Source: Nageia nagi (lineage: Eukaryota > Pinophyta). Taken from it: a stretch of 64,000 nt of DNA. The stretch spans positions 24,676,001-24,740,000 of the forward strand of contig JBITNC010000002.1 of NCBI GenBank assembly GCA_050084985.1, in the 5' to 3' direction. A program made the translations under genes and the position numbers. Under the pieces are notes generated by a model, which worked only from the letters and a program-made list of their open reading frames with translations, did no database searches and was not told the origin of the DNA. This document shows positions 1-11,982 of this stretch, piece after piece; the stretch's first letter is position 1, and every line of letters starts with the position of its first letter.

Positions 1-1733
1 GAAGGTAAAAGATCTAGCAAAGAAAAGTGTCAAAAAGGTTGAAAAACTCTTAGAGGTTACAAACAGTAAATATAAGTTAACTACTAAAGAAGAAGCATTG
101 CTAGTAAAGCAGCAAAAACATAGAGGAGAGCCTAAGTTACTTGAAGTTGTTGTAAAGGCCAGGGTTACAGATAGAACAATGTTGGATAAGGAAATTGAAT
201 ACATGAAAGAGATGGAGAGAAGATTAGCAAAGGATGAAGAGAGATAGAGGAAGGAGCAGGAAAAGAAGGATGTTGCACTAGCTAAGAAGCTTGAAAAAGA
301 GGAGACTCTCACAAAAAATATCATATGAAAAAGAAAAAATTAAGACTTGAAGAAAACATATAAGATAATGATGAAGGGTTAACAATAAAAAAGGCCACCA
401 TCTATCAAGATGATCCTTCAAGGATCTACTACTAAAAGTGATGAGCCTATAAAAGATGTTATTGGGGTTGATAAGCTAGAGGCTAGTGAAAGTGAAGATG
501 CTAACTCCACTAAGCCTTTCATTGTAATGAAAAGAAGACAAAGCTAAAGGAAAACATCTTCACCAAAAGATACATCAAAAGAAGGAATCCCTATGCAAAA
601 TAAGAGAAATACTACTCATATGAGATAATAAGAAAAGGAGTCAAGTTTGAAATAAATTCAAAGTGTTTCTTCTCCAGATGATATAGTTCCAGGTAGTCCT
701 CAAAAAATAGGGGTAATTGATAAATCTAATGGTGATTATGATGTTGTTTTTACAGTCATTCCTCCCATATTAGTACATAAATTAGATTCTTATCAGAAAA
801 TCATAGACTTTAGCAAAATAGACAAGTCTAATCAAGAGTGCTTTGAGAAGATGCAAAAAGAATAGAAAATCCCCATCCAAATTCAACTAGATACATCTGT
901 AGACATTTGCAACCAAGTATTAGAAATATCAACAAAAAAAATAGATCCATCTTTCAAATAAGCTTCTAATGAGAAAGGTATATCCCTATAGCTAACATTG
1001 GATAAAATAAGCTAGATGGATAAGAGGAAAATCATGAAAAATGACATAACACTTATGGATGTTGATGTAACTCTCTTGGAGAGAAAGGTAGATAAATTAG
1101 AAAAGTAATAAACTACATCTAATGAAAAAGAGAAATTCTACTTAACATAAATTTGTTTATTGAACAAGTAGATACATGAATTATAGGAGGTTGCTGAATC
1201 ATCAAAATTCGCCAAGGTGGTAGAGGAAAGGGAAGAAGAGCTCAAGATAAAACGAATTGAGCTGACTATGAAAAATAACTAGATTTAGGTTCTGGAATTA
1301 GAGATTGATTCATTAAAGGCTTATTTTTAAATAAGGAGGAATAATGCAAAAAACTTAAAGATCAAAGAAGAAGCTGTAGAAGGATTTAAATATTTTGTAG
1401 AATTATTTCTCCAACAAAGATGCAAATTTGAAGACATCAACAAATTTTTTACTATGGTAAAGTTATAGATCGAATAAAATTTAAATACTCGAGATTAGAC
1501 TTTGGTCAAATAAATAAAGGAACCAATGTTGACATGGTTTCTAGTTGATGCATTGAATAATATTAAGTTAAGTTACTAGGGAAAAGTTGTTTCTATTTTA
1601 GATTTATTTCATTCAATTAGAGAATATACTATATTGTGAAAAGAGGATAGATAAATATAGGGTTATTTTTGATAAGAAGGACAAAATTGCAAATATGAAT
1701 AATGAGAATCAAAAGATCATAAAGATGATGAAC
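1..1733 (+). pseudogene. Relic of a lysine/glutamate-rich coiled-coil protein, transposon-associated
   Basis: No intact ORF remains, but stretches in several frames read as highly charged protein. The frame from base 2 begins KVKDLAKKSVKKVEKLLEV and runs about 80 codons to a stop near 245. Around 1200-1320 another frame gives a Glu/Lys-rich helix-forming segment. Low complexity, heptad-like Leu/Ile spacing and many TAG/TAA stops at likely Gln positions suggest a decayed coiled-coil gene. Similar coiled coils occur in the window at 32131-32526 and at 39080-39370, where they accompany transposon-borne genes. The relic is cut at its right end by an LTR insertion and may continue after 4137. The product is not recognised. 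It could be a gag N-terminus or the tail of an extra transposon ORF. Confidence 0.4.
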
Positions 1734-2907
1734 TATAAAGATCCAAATGGGAACTTTAGGTAAAATAAAGAAATTAAATTACAATTGCCCAAATGTTCAG
1801 CTAGGATATCAAACACCAAGCATACAAACCCTCAAGTGCCAATGTTAGGGTTAGAATATAAAATACCCTTCACAAGAATGGAAATATACCGACATGTAGC
1901 AATTACAAGTAGATAGTAATGAACACAAGCTCATAATGCCAATTTTTGGAACTAAAACATATCTTTATATCAACAATACATCATAATGCCAACATATGAT
2001 AAATACAAGCATACATAATAATAATAATCCAACACATGCATAAGGTGGGTCAACCCAACCTAACTATGAGATCTAAATGCCCTCTGGTTATACAAATGAT
2101 ATATAATGATGATGTATACAATACCAAGTATTAAGGGTAGTCATTGGCCTCCAAGGAGACAAATAGGAAGCAATGATGATATCTTTGATCATTGAACACA
2201 ACCACAGAATCATGGGACAAATATGCTCTCTCAGATCTCAAATCCTCTCCACCAAAGGATCCCTCCTCAAACTCTAGATAAGCAATTGAATAGTATATGC
2301 AAACCCTAAAAATTCTATTAGATAGGCAAAGGTGCTCCACCAATTCTATATATAGATAAGATCCCTCAATCTAAATGCCATCTAGATACTGCATCTAGGA
2401 AGAGTTGCTTAGCATCGCTAAGGCTTGATGTTTAATGGAATTGTAGAAGAAGTAATAATAATTAATGCTATCAAGTAATCAAGCTCTAATGTCTATTTAT
2501 ACATTATATTCTATCTAAATCTAACCTAGGAGTCATCTCAAGCCCATCTAATCTAATGTTAGGTTTGTGGGAAGCCTAGCTTACCTAATGTGGGTGCTTA
2601 AAGGTAACCAACATGGGGGTCCTAGAACCTTCTTAAGCTAATCCTCCCTAGTATGATTATAGCATGTAGGTGGTCATCCATTACTCTAATGCATAAATAC
2701 AACTTAGGATTCCCACAATATGAGATCTCTAATATAATAAATACTAATCTAATACTTGTGAAGGAGATGTCCCACTTGGGTCTCACAGTGGGGTTCATTG
2801 ACCCATTAAGTCTCCTATCCTAATTACAACAATACAAGTACATGAATAAAATATTAGTATAAGGGTGACCAATATAGTCTCACTAAATGAACAAGGGGGA
2901 CATAACA
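1734..2907 (-). repeat. LTR, 3' copy of the two-LTR remnant
   Basis: On the minus strand it opens TGTTATGTCC and ends CTTTATA, where the partner ends CTTTACA. A TATA-like CTATATATAG lies near 2346-2355 on the minus strand, where an LTR promoter would be expected. It aligns with the right copy throughout, with scattered, mostly transition differences. Confidence 0.6.
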
Positions 2908-2915
2908 ATACCATT
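2908..2915 (-). other. Eight-base interior resembling a primer-binding-site stub
   Basis: On the minus strand the 8 bases between the LTRs read AATGGTAT. TGGTAT is the start of the usual tRNA-iMet primer-binding site (TGGTATCAGAGC), and it begins 2 nt after the upstream LTR end, as in an intact element. The rest of the interior is missing. Confidence 0.4.
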
Positions 2916-4132
2916 TGTAAAGATCCAAATGGGATATCTAGGTAAAATTAGCAAATTTGATTACAATTTCCTAAACATCAGGCCTAAGGCATTAAACACT
3001 AAGCATGCAAACCCTCATACCAAGATTAGGATTAGAATATGTAATACCCTTCATAAGAATGGAAATATACCAATGTCTAGTAATTACAAGTAGATAGTAA
3101 TGAAATCAAGCTCACAATGCCAACGTATGGCCCAAACACACATTATTCGATCAATAATACATCATAATGCCAACACATGATAAATACAAGCATACACAAT
3201 AATATTAATCCAACACATGCACAAGGTGTATCAACACAATATAAGCATAAGATCTAAATGCCCTCTAGCTATATGAATGATATAGCATAATGATGTATAT
3301 AATAGCAAGCCCTAAAGGTAGTCATTGGGCTCTAAGGAGCTAACTAAGGCACAATGATGATATCACAAACACAACCATGGAACCATGGGATAAATATGGT
3401 ACCTCAGATATTAGATCCTCTCCACCAAAGGAGCCCTCCTTGAACTTTGGATAACCAACTAAATGGTAGAAGCAAACCCTTAGAATTCCATCGGATGGGC
3501 AAAGGTGCTCGACCAAAGCCATAGATAGATAGGATCCCTCAACTTAAATGCCCTGTAGATGCTACACCTAGGAAGATTTGCTTAGCACTGCTACGGCTTA
3601 ATGTCTAATGGACTTGTATAAGAAGTAATAATAATTAATATTTTCCAATAATCAAGCTCCAATGTTTATTTATACATTATTTTCTATCTAGATCTCACCT
3701 AAGATTCATCCCAAGCCCATCTAATCCAATGTTGGGCTTTTAAGGGGGCCTAATTTACCTAAAGTGGATGCCTAAAGGTTATACATGCCACATTGGGGGC
3801 CTATTATCATTAAATGTCAACATGGGGGTCTTGGAGCCTTCTTAGCCAAGGTTAAGGTGTGGGATCCTCCCCAATATGGTGCTAGCATGCAAGTGACTGT
3901 CCATCACTCTAATACATAAATACACCTTAGGATTCCCACAATTTGGGATTTGTAAAATAATAAATGCCTAATCTAATACTTAGGAGGGAGACATCCCACT
4001 TGGGTCTCACAGTGGGATCCATTGATCCATTAAGTATCTTATCCTAAGTTACAACAATACAAGTACATGAATAAAGTATTAGTACAATGATGACCAATAT
4101 TGTCTCACTAAATGAACAAGGGAGACATCACA
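2916..4132 (-). repeat. LTR, 5' copy of the two-LTR remnant
   Basis: On the minus strand it begins TGTGATGTC and ends TTTACA. It aligns with 1734-2907 along its length. A short block near its start, including the phrase CCCACTTGGGTCTCACAGTG (plus strand), is almost identical in both copies. Confidence 0.6.
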
Positions 4133-4137
4133 TGGAC

Positions 4138-4460
4138 CAAAAAGAGGCTACTGATACCAGCACTAATGACTCTCATGATGAAATTTTAGCTATGACTTAA
4201 AAAGTGGCTCATTTGCATGAATTGATGATATGTATAGAAAAATGCATGAATTCACTCATGCCAAAAATAAATAAATAAAATAATACCTTAAAGGTTTTTG
4301 ATAGAAATAAGATGCCTCCCATGTATAAGGAAGATAACAGTATTTTTACACTTGATGAAATGAAGGCATATAGTGATCAAGTGTAGAATGTAGATGACAT
4401 CTTTATAGACTGGAAAAAATATAATTTTGTATACAAGTTCTTAAATTTCATTAGGGAGAT
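4138..4460 (+). pseudogene. Probable continuation of the relic interrupted by the LTR pair
   Basis: Directly after the target duplication one frame reads as protein with a few stops (QKEATDTSTNDSHDEILAM, then NKMPPMYKEDNSIFTLDEM). The style resembles the linker or N-terminal part of a plant gag polyprotein. Its position suggests it was continuous with 1-1733 before the LTR element inserted. I do not recognise the product. Confidence 0.3.
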
Positions 4461-5507
4461 GAACAAGTAAAAAAGTGTGCAATAGAACTAGCTAGAATCA
4501 AACCAAACATCAATTTATTTCTTTGGCTCTACTCATCTAAGATGTTGATCTTTTAACAGATGTAGAATGATACAAGGCTTTTGTAGTTTTTTCCCAAGGA
4601 TAGGATAACTTGATGTATTTTTGTACAATTTGAAAAAATATTTATACAAATTTTTGCAATTTTGATTCTTCTCTCGAGATTTGGTAGCATAAATCTACCA
4701 ACTGGTCACCAAAATGTATATCCATACCTATTTTTGGAGAAATAAGAAGAGTTTTATATGTGTATGATCTTTTTTATCCTTTACTATTTTATAGAATATT
4801 ATACTTAGTTAATTATCAAACATTTCTATAGTATTTAATTTTGGTAGAGATTCGATAGTATTGGTGTGCACAAAGTTTTCTAGAATGATGGTAGAATAAG
4901 TTAGTGTTTTACTTAGTCATTTTTGAGCATTTCCTATAGTGTTTAAGTTTGGTGAGGATCTAATAATTTTTAGATGAATTAAGTTTGCTAGAATGGTAGA
5001 GGAATACTACAATATTAGACTTAACCATTTTCTTATGTTTTTAGAACATTTGATTTTGGCGAAGATCTAGTAGAGTGGAGAAGACCAAATTTCACCAAAA
5101 TAGCAAGAAAATTAGACAAATCATTTTCTTTAGTTCTAGCCCTATTAGAGGTGGTTTGATCACATACTAAGGATAATCATAGTTAGATCAACCACCTTAA
5201 ATGTTTCAATTTTGAAGATCTAAGTTTCAAACATCCAAATCAAAGCATGGTTGAAGCATTTCATTGTAACAATACAGTTTTTTTCTATATTTGATTCTAA
5301 TGGGTCTGTTTGAGTACAAGTGAAAAGAGAAGGGATCAGATATAGGATATATTACCCCTATTTTATACTTGTGTCAATGATAATTGTTATCACATAAAAT
5401 TAATTTATGCATTTAATTTAATACATTAGGAAATATGTGCCCACACTTATACATATCTAGTTCAAGAATATTAATGCTATTTTGGATATGATCAATATAT
5501 ATCATCA
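4461..5507. other. No gene seen
   Basis: AT-rich DNA with stops in all frames. A phrase built around GTAGAGATTCGATAGT / GTGAGGATCTAATAAT / CGAAGATCTAGTAGAG recurs about every 100 bp between 4840 and 5070. This may be a weak, decayed tandem repeat. Nothing else can be supported. Confidence 0.3.
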
Positions 5508-6164
5508 ATTTACTATATTCTTGTTTATGTAGGTACATGCTAACCTAAGGAGTAGGTCATATTATTATCTATATAAATAAGAATCTAATAGTAAGTCCAC
5601 ATCAAAGAGATACATGATCCCATATCTAGTCTTGATGATGGCAATCCTTTAGGTGTCTCTTGACACTACCAGTCAAGGCTGGGTTTATGTACTTCCTTAT
5701 GCGAGCATCTTCATAATTATTGGTTTATCTAAGTATCAAATTGAGATCATCAAGAGTCCATGTGGAGGCACATAGTGGGTTGAAAATGGATTATATTCTA
5801 ATGAAGATCACTAGTGCCTCTCTATAGATGAAAATAGATCACTAATTCTCCTTTTAAGCATGTAATAGACCATCAATGGCCCTCTTTTTGGATCATCTTG
5901 CTCCATAACTTTAGGTGCAGACTCCATTAGTTGCTGAAGCTTCATCACTATCTTCTATTTATCGATATCAAGTATGTTACATGAGGTAAGTACAAAAACT
6001 CAGTCTTGTTTGGTAATGTCATTTCGATTCTAGTTATTCATTATCTTCTATATCAAATTATCTTGTTATAAATTACTATCCAGTAGCTCAGAATTTACAA
6101 ATATTCCTTCGAGATTATAGGTATTCATTTATTTACATTATCAACTACATTTTATTTGTAAACA
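5508..6164 (+). repeat. 5' LTR of the Tat element
   Basis: It aligns with 12882-13535, for example GTAGGTACATGCTAACCTAA at both sites. It ends GTAAACA. Its left boundary is uncertain because the other LTR carries about 58 extra bases at its start. Confidence 0.75.
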
Positions 6165-6167
6165 TTT

Positions 6168-6184
6168 TGATGAACCCAATGTGA
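6168..6184 (+). promoter_or_regulatory. Primer-binding-site candidate
   Basis: TGATGAACCCAATGTGA lies 3 nt after the LTR end. It probably derives from TGGTGAACCC..., since a near-identical TGGTGAACCCAACATGA lies next to another LTR-like end at 14163-14179 on the minus strand. The tRNA is not identified. Confidence 0.5.
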
Positions 6185-6299
6185 AACATAATTATTTTTG
6201 CTAAAACCATAGGGTTTTAGTTAGGACTAATAAGTGATTTTGTGAGTTGTTTTAGACATGGATTAGTTAAGAGTATTCTTGTGAAGTCTTTCAAGAAGA

Positions 6300-7620
6300 G
6301 ATCTTGATGAGCTCTTGGGAGATATTTAGCATGATGGACTAGAAGCATCTAATGAAGGAGGTAACCACAATGATGGAAGTAATAATGATCACATTCAAGC
6401 TACTATTGAGGGTATGCAAAGACATTTTAATAAACTAGTAAAAGGATCATTTTAGCCAAATAATTCAATTGAGTTTGGTAGGCCTCTATGTGATGAGATT
6501 TATTTATGCATACCACCATTGAATTATAAAGATTCCAAGTTCTATAAGTTCAGTAGGGAGAAAGATCCCATGAGACATTTTTAAGGATTTAAAGATGAGT
6601 GTGAGGTCAAAATTAGTGTGGATTCAAAATTATAGACAAAGTTCTTTCCTCATAGTTTAGAAGGAGAGGCTTGTGAATGGTTCTATTCTCTACCTGAAAG
6701 TTCAATTACATCATTTTGAGAATTGAGCAACTTATTTCTAGAACATTATAAGCATAACATCAAGAATTAAGTCATGGTTTTAGATCTATGTGCTATGAGT
6801 TAAGGTAGTAATAAAAATATTAAAAAGTTTATCATGTGATTCAAGAAGACATGGCAACAAATCAAAACTAAGCTCACAGAAAAAATGTAAACAATATCTT
6901 CAAGGATGCTATCATATTATCCATATAATCTTATGTTATTGATTATACACATATAGCATTTTTTGATATGACATATAAGCTATTGGAAAAAGAAAAATTC
7001 CTTATGAAATTAAGGCTTGTGAAGTATTGAGATGATGACAAACCTAGGGCCAAGGATAAGCATCCATCACCAAAGAAAGATAAATCCATTCATGTAGCAA
7101 AAAAAGTAGATGAAAAGAAAGAAAGGAAATTCATAAAGTTTCCTAAACCTCCTAGGTTTATCTTGAAATATCTAATGACAAAGGGACTATTACAACCTTT
7201 ACCTAAGTAAGAGGAAGATGAGTCAATAGAAAGGCCAACATGGTACAAGGAAGATAGATACTGTGAATATCATCAAACCAAGGGGCATGCCACTAGTGGA
7301 TGTGGAGGCCTAAGAAACAAAATACAAAGGCCCATAGAAGATGGATTCTATGTGTGTCATACCAAAGTTAAATATATAGGGGAAGAGCAACATATCAATG
7401 TAATTTTTCATGAAGAAGTGTGTGCAACACTTACAAGAGGAAGATCAAGAGTAGCAACAAATCCTATCACATGTGAAAAGGAGCTGCCTAAAGACCTAAG
7501 AAGTTTTGACCTCATTGAGAAACTCAAGAATACACAAGCCAAGGTTAGTTTGTTTGAATTGCTTCAAATTTTAGAACCTCATAGAGAAATGATGAATTAT
7601 ATTTTCAATAATAGTTAGAT
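6300..7620 (+). pseudogene. gag relic of the Tat element
   Basis: Encoded the capsid/nucleocapsid polyprotein. One frame around 6555-6770 carries the retrotransposon gag signature: DPMRHF, a FPHSLEGEACEWFYSLPES block, and ELSNLFLEHY. A zinc knuckle follows near 7255-7305 (C-E-Y-H, then GH, then C), a CHHC form like that of the inner element. Residues 1-88 of the open stretch at 7352-7618 are the region between knuckle and protease. Stops are frequent and mostly Gln-to-stop. Confidence 0.75.
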
Positions 7621-7739
7621 TGATAGGAACATCTCAATCACTGTTTTTACAGAAAAGGAAAAAATATGGAGTAAAGGACATGTTATCACTTTTCATCCTA
7701 GTGAAAGGCCTAGCAAGGAAGTAACCCAGTTACATCCAC

Positions 7740-8115
7740 CATTGTTTATTAAAGTGGATATCTTTAGAAATATAGTTAAGAGATCATTGATAGATGGTGG
7801 CATAGCTTTGAATATTACCACCACTTACTTTCATAGTTTGATTTAGATTTATTACCTCCAAGAGAAGAGACTACCATGAGAGTTAAGGGGTTTGATGGTG
7901 TTCCAAAGAAATGTGTAGGAACCATCACACTTCCAATCAAAGTAGGAAATAAGGTACTTCAAATCCTCTTCTACATTATGGATGAAACCTTCTTTTAATT
8001 TCATTCTTGGAAGACTTTGGATAGATGACATGGAAGGAGTAGCATCCACTTTGCATAGATAATTGAAGTTTTGTTTTGAAGGAAATGTTTACAAGGTAGA
8101 AGTAGATGAGTAAAT
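7740..8115 (+). pseudogene. Aspartic protease relic of the Tat element
   Basis: Would have cleaved the Gag-Pol polyprotein. The active-site region reads SLIDGGIALNITT, matching the Tat-type IDDGSALN motif, with a Ser lost. The flap and C-terminal part (FNFILGRLWIDDMEGVAST) follow with a frameshift near 7995. The minus-strand ORF at 7852-8049 is a shadow of this sequence. Confidence 0.65.
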
Positions 8116-8800
8116 AGCCAAGCAATGCAATTATGTTCTCCTTGAGAGATTTGTTCCATATGATACAGAAGATGAGGCTATCCTAGCTAAGAATGATCAA
8201 ATCTATAGAAAAGTGTTATAGATAATTAACATTAGGGATATTAGGTTTGGTTTGTACACCATCATAGACATCAATAATATTAGTCTAGAGAGAGATTTGG
8301 ATAGACGACAGGAGGCTCAAGAAAAGAATTGCCCATGCTCCTTTGAGATCCATGAAGACCATCGACAGTCCTCTTTAGAGGAATTCATGGAGAAAAACAA
8401 ATGTTGCATTATTCTATATCATGTATATGGTCACAATTGTTAGGTTAGTTTTCCGTTATTAACACAAGAAGACAAATGGATAAGAGATGATCGAAATTGC
8501 TTTGTTATTAAATGTGAAATAGATGAAAAAGATGCAATACATGCTATAGACTTGTTTGAGAATGATAATGCTTTCTTATATTCTATGGGTACTAGAACTA
8601 AATATCCATCTAGGCATGAAAAGAGGACTAACAAACATTGTTTAGATGTACATGCCTACTTTGGTGAATCTATGGAAGATAAAATTGAAGGGTTGGGAGA
8701 GTTATCATTTCTCACACCATCAGAATCAAATATGACTTGGTTGAATGAAGATATAGAGGAGGTCAACATTGGTTTTCAAGAGACACCATGATTCTTAAAA

Positions 8801-9973
8801 ATGGGAGTAGTTCTAGTAAAGCAAAAATTGAGAAAGATACCTTTTCAAATTTCTTTACTAGTCAAGAAAGAAATTGAGAAACTATTGGAAGCTAGTTTTA
8901 TTAGAACCAGTGATCATTCAGAATGGATGGCCAATGTAGTTTTGGTAAAAAAGCCTACAAGTGAAATTAGAGTATGTACTAATTTTAGAGATCTCAATAA
9001 AGCATGTCTAAAAGATGACTTCCCACTACCCAACATACATATGATCATTGATAGTTTGGCAGGTTACAAGATGTTATCATTTATGGATGGATTTTTAGGA
9101 TATGATCAAATCAAAATCAAGGAAAGTGATTAGCATAAAATAGCCTTTATAACTCCTTGGGTCAACTTTTACTACAAGGTAATGCCATTTGGTCTTAAGA
9201 ATACAAGAACCACATATAAAAGAGCAATGATAGCCATGTTTCACGACTTTATTCATAAAATAGTAGAGGTATATGTAGATGATATCTTGATAAAATCAAA
9301 GAATAAAGAAGACCATGTCAAGGATGTAAAAATAACATTTGAAAGGATGAAGAAATATAAGTTAAGGATCAAACCTCAAAAATGTGTATTTGGGGTATCA
9401 TTAAGAAAATTCTTCTGGCACATTATCTCTAGAAGAGGAGTTGAAGTGGATCCAAAGAATATTAAGGTCATCATGGAAATGTTTCCTCCTATGAATCTTA
9501 AGCAATTGAGAAGCCTCAAAGGTAAGATCCAAGCTGTTAGAAGATTCATTTATCAATTAATAGATAAGATAGCTCCTATGTCTCATTTACTTAAGAAAGA
9601 AGTTGAGTTTAAATGGGATGTTAAGTGTCAAGAAGTGTTTGATAGAATAAAAGAGTATTTGCTACATCCATTGATCTTAGCTCCATATGGGCATAGAGAA
9701 CCTCTTTGGCTTTATGTCTCAGCTATAGAATATGCATTTGGGGTAATGTTGGCAAAGAAGGAAGAAGATGGTGAAGAGAGAGTAGTCTACTTTATTAGTA
9801 GAACATTGAAAGAATATGAAACCAGGTACACACCCATTGAGAAGTTATATCAATGTATAGTGTTTGTTACTAAGAGGTTAAGGCATTATATGATCAATAG
9901 CATAACACATGTACTTACTCAAATAGACCCATTAAGATATCTAATGTCAAAACCATGCCTCAATGGAAGGTAA
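8801..9973 (+). pseudogene. Reverse transcriptase and first RNase H of the Tat element
   Basis: Two open stretches (8801-9133 and 9182-9973) are separated by a stop and about 48 bases of the same frame. They hold the RT palm and thumb. The first catalytic Asp lies in SFMDGF near 9085, the MPFGLKN motif is at 9182, and YVDD is at 9272-9283. The RNase H tether and first RNase H follow (LYVSAIEYAFGVMLA, then YFISRTLKEYE). Where the usual catalytic Asp of this RNase H should be there is Ser/Ala, as is normal in the Tat lineage, where the second RNase H takes over. Upstream, 8252-8791 holds the protease-RT linker. Confidence 0.85.
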
Positions 9974-10224
9974 ACAACATGGATCATGCTACTTTAGGAG
10001 TTTGATCTCAAGTTTGTGAAATAAAAATTAGTTAAAGGTTAGGCATTTGCAAATTTTACTGTAGAGTTTCCCATAGAAGATAGTATAGAACTCAGAGAAG
10101 AATTTTAGGATGAATGTGCTTTGGTAGAAATGGCAAAATGTACAGAAGAGGATTGCCTATGGACTTCTTCTCAAGATAATAAGAACATGATGTTCCTTTT
10201 TTAGAAGTGCCAAAACTCTAAAAA

Positions 10225-10605
10225 ATGTATTTTGATGGATCATAGTGTATGTAAGGTTCAAAAGCAAGAATAGCATTAATATCACCTCAGAATGATGTGA
10301 TTCCTATGTCATACAAACTATGATTTGAATGTACTAACAATATGGTAGAATATGAAGCTCTCATATTAGGATTGAAAGTAGCTATAGAGATTGGTATTAT
10401 GCATTTACATATTTATGGGGATTCATAGCTGATACTGAATCAAGTCATTGAGATCTACAATACCAAGGATGAGAAGCTTATTCCATATAAAGTCCTTGTT
10501 GCAAAACTCCTTGCTTGATTTAAAGAGTATAGATTAGAAAACATTCCAAGGAACAATAACAGATTGGCAAATGCAATGGTAAGTGCAACTTCACTTATAC
10601 CAATT
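10225..10605 (+). pseudogene. Second (archaeal-type) RNase H of the Tat element
   Basis: One frame reads FDGS, then TNNMVEYEALILGLKVAIE, then YGDS, then NQVIEIYN, ending in LANAMVS. The Asp-Glu-Asp catalytic residues of the RNase H fold are all present, so this domain kept its active site while the first RNase H lost it. Four or five stops interrupt it. Its position between RNase H and integrase defines the Tat group. Confidence 0.8.
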
Positions 10606-11982
10606 GATATAAAAGGAAGGGAGACTACTTTCACTATCAAGAACTTGGGAACTCCATCAATTGCTAAGGAGGACTTGAAAATAGTATGTGTTTCTGAAAA
10701 GGTTGGTTATGAGGTAAGTCTTTGGTACCAAAACATATTCAAATATTTGAGGGATAACTATATTGATGCTACAATTGATAAGAAAAAACAAATTAGAATG
10801 AAAAGGTTTGCTACAAAATATGTGATTATTGGTGATATACTTTATAAAAGATCATTTAATGGTATTCTTTTAAGGTGTCATCATGATGAGGAGATTGAAA
10901 TAGCAATAGAGCATGCGCATGGAGGGGCATGTGGAGGTCATTTCAATGGAATATCAGTTTATGGCAAGTTGATTAGGATGGGTTATTGGTGGCCCACCAT
11001 GGAGCATGATTATTGTAAGCATGTCAAGAAGTGTGAGCAATGTCAAAAGCATGCACACTTATAATTAACACCTAATCAAGAGTTGAACTATGTTACATCA
11101 CCATGGCCTCTCTCAATGTGGGCTTTGGATTTCATGGGTGTTATCAATCCTCCATCTAGTGAGGAGCACAAGTTTATCTTGGTTTCCACCAAATACTACA
11201 CAAAATGGGTTGAGGCAAGTTCTTTGAAAATAGCTATACAAAAACATGTTATCAATTTCATCAAGGAATATATCATTTGTAGATTTGGCATACCTCAAAG
11301 GTTAATCATGGGTAATGGTGCAAATTTTATAGGAAAGGATATTAAAGAATTTTGTAAAAAGATGAAGTTTGAACAAAGATTCTCTTAGTTTACTATCCCT
11401 AAAGGAAATGGACAGGTTAAAGCAACAAATAAAACAATTAAGAAAATTTTGGCAAAAACTATAAAAAAGAATGGTAGGGATTGGCATGATTAATTAACAT
11501 ATACTCTATGGGCATATAAAACAAGTGAAAGAATAACAACAAGTGCTAGTCCATACTCTCTTATGTATGGTGATGAAGTAATCATTCCTCTTTAAATTGA
11601 GATCCTTTCTTTGAGAATTGCACTCAAAGATATCATGAAGGACCCACAACAATGGGAAGCAAGGTTAAATCAGCTAGAGGCATTAGATGAGAAAAAAATT
11701 AATGCACTAGAGCATCTCAAAACATATCAGCAAAGAATAAAGAGGGCCTATGGAAATAAAATGGTGCCTAAAGCATTTGAGGTTGGGGATATGGTTCTCC
11801 AAGAGAATGTTTCTAACACTACAGCAAAGGATGAATTTAAAGGAAAGTTTGAACCAAATTGGGTTGGCCCATACATTATCATAGAGGTCTTTAATAGAGG
11901 TGCATATATATTTTCTACATTGGATGGGGAGGTTCTTAACAATCCCATCAATTCTAGGCACTTAAAGAAGTATCACATCTAG
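10606..11982 (+). pseudogene. Integrase of the Tat element
   Basis: Inserts cDNA into the genome. The N-terminal HHCC zinc finger is intact: in the open stretch 10564-11064 these are residues H119, H126, C157 and C160. The core follows at 11083-11388 with the first catalytic Asp in WALDFMG. The second is changed (GNG instead of DNG near 11330) and the Glu of the GNGQ..ATNK motif is Lys near 11420, so the DDE triad is broken. The C-terminal domain (11611-11982) contains GKFEPNWVGPYII and ends near the stop at 11980-11982. Stops and a frameshift split the gene. Confidence 0.85.

Larger units (their letters stand above)
1734..4132 (-). mobile_element. Two-LTR remnant of a minus-strand LTR retrotransposon with almost no interior
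   Basis: Two direct copies of a roughly 1.2-kb unit (1734-2907 and 2916-4132) align along their whole length. Read on the minus strand, the right copy starts TGTGATG and ends TTTACA, so the units have LTR ends. Only 8 bp separate them. The pair is flanked by TGAAC (1729-1733) and TGGAC (4133-4137), a 5-bp target duplication with one mismatch. This looks like an LTR element whose whole interior was lost in one event, or never copied. No coding sequence is present. The short minus-strand ORFs in each LTR are not convincingly conserved. Confidence 0.65.

Noticed and set aside
2131-3522. Two similar minus-strand ORFs (2131-2343 and 3340-3522)
   Set aside because: They fall in the duplicated LTRs. 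Differences are scattered with no sign of protein-level constraint, and the second loses the C-terminal half.
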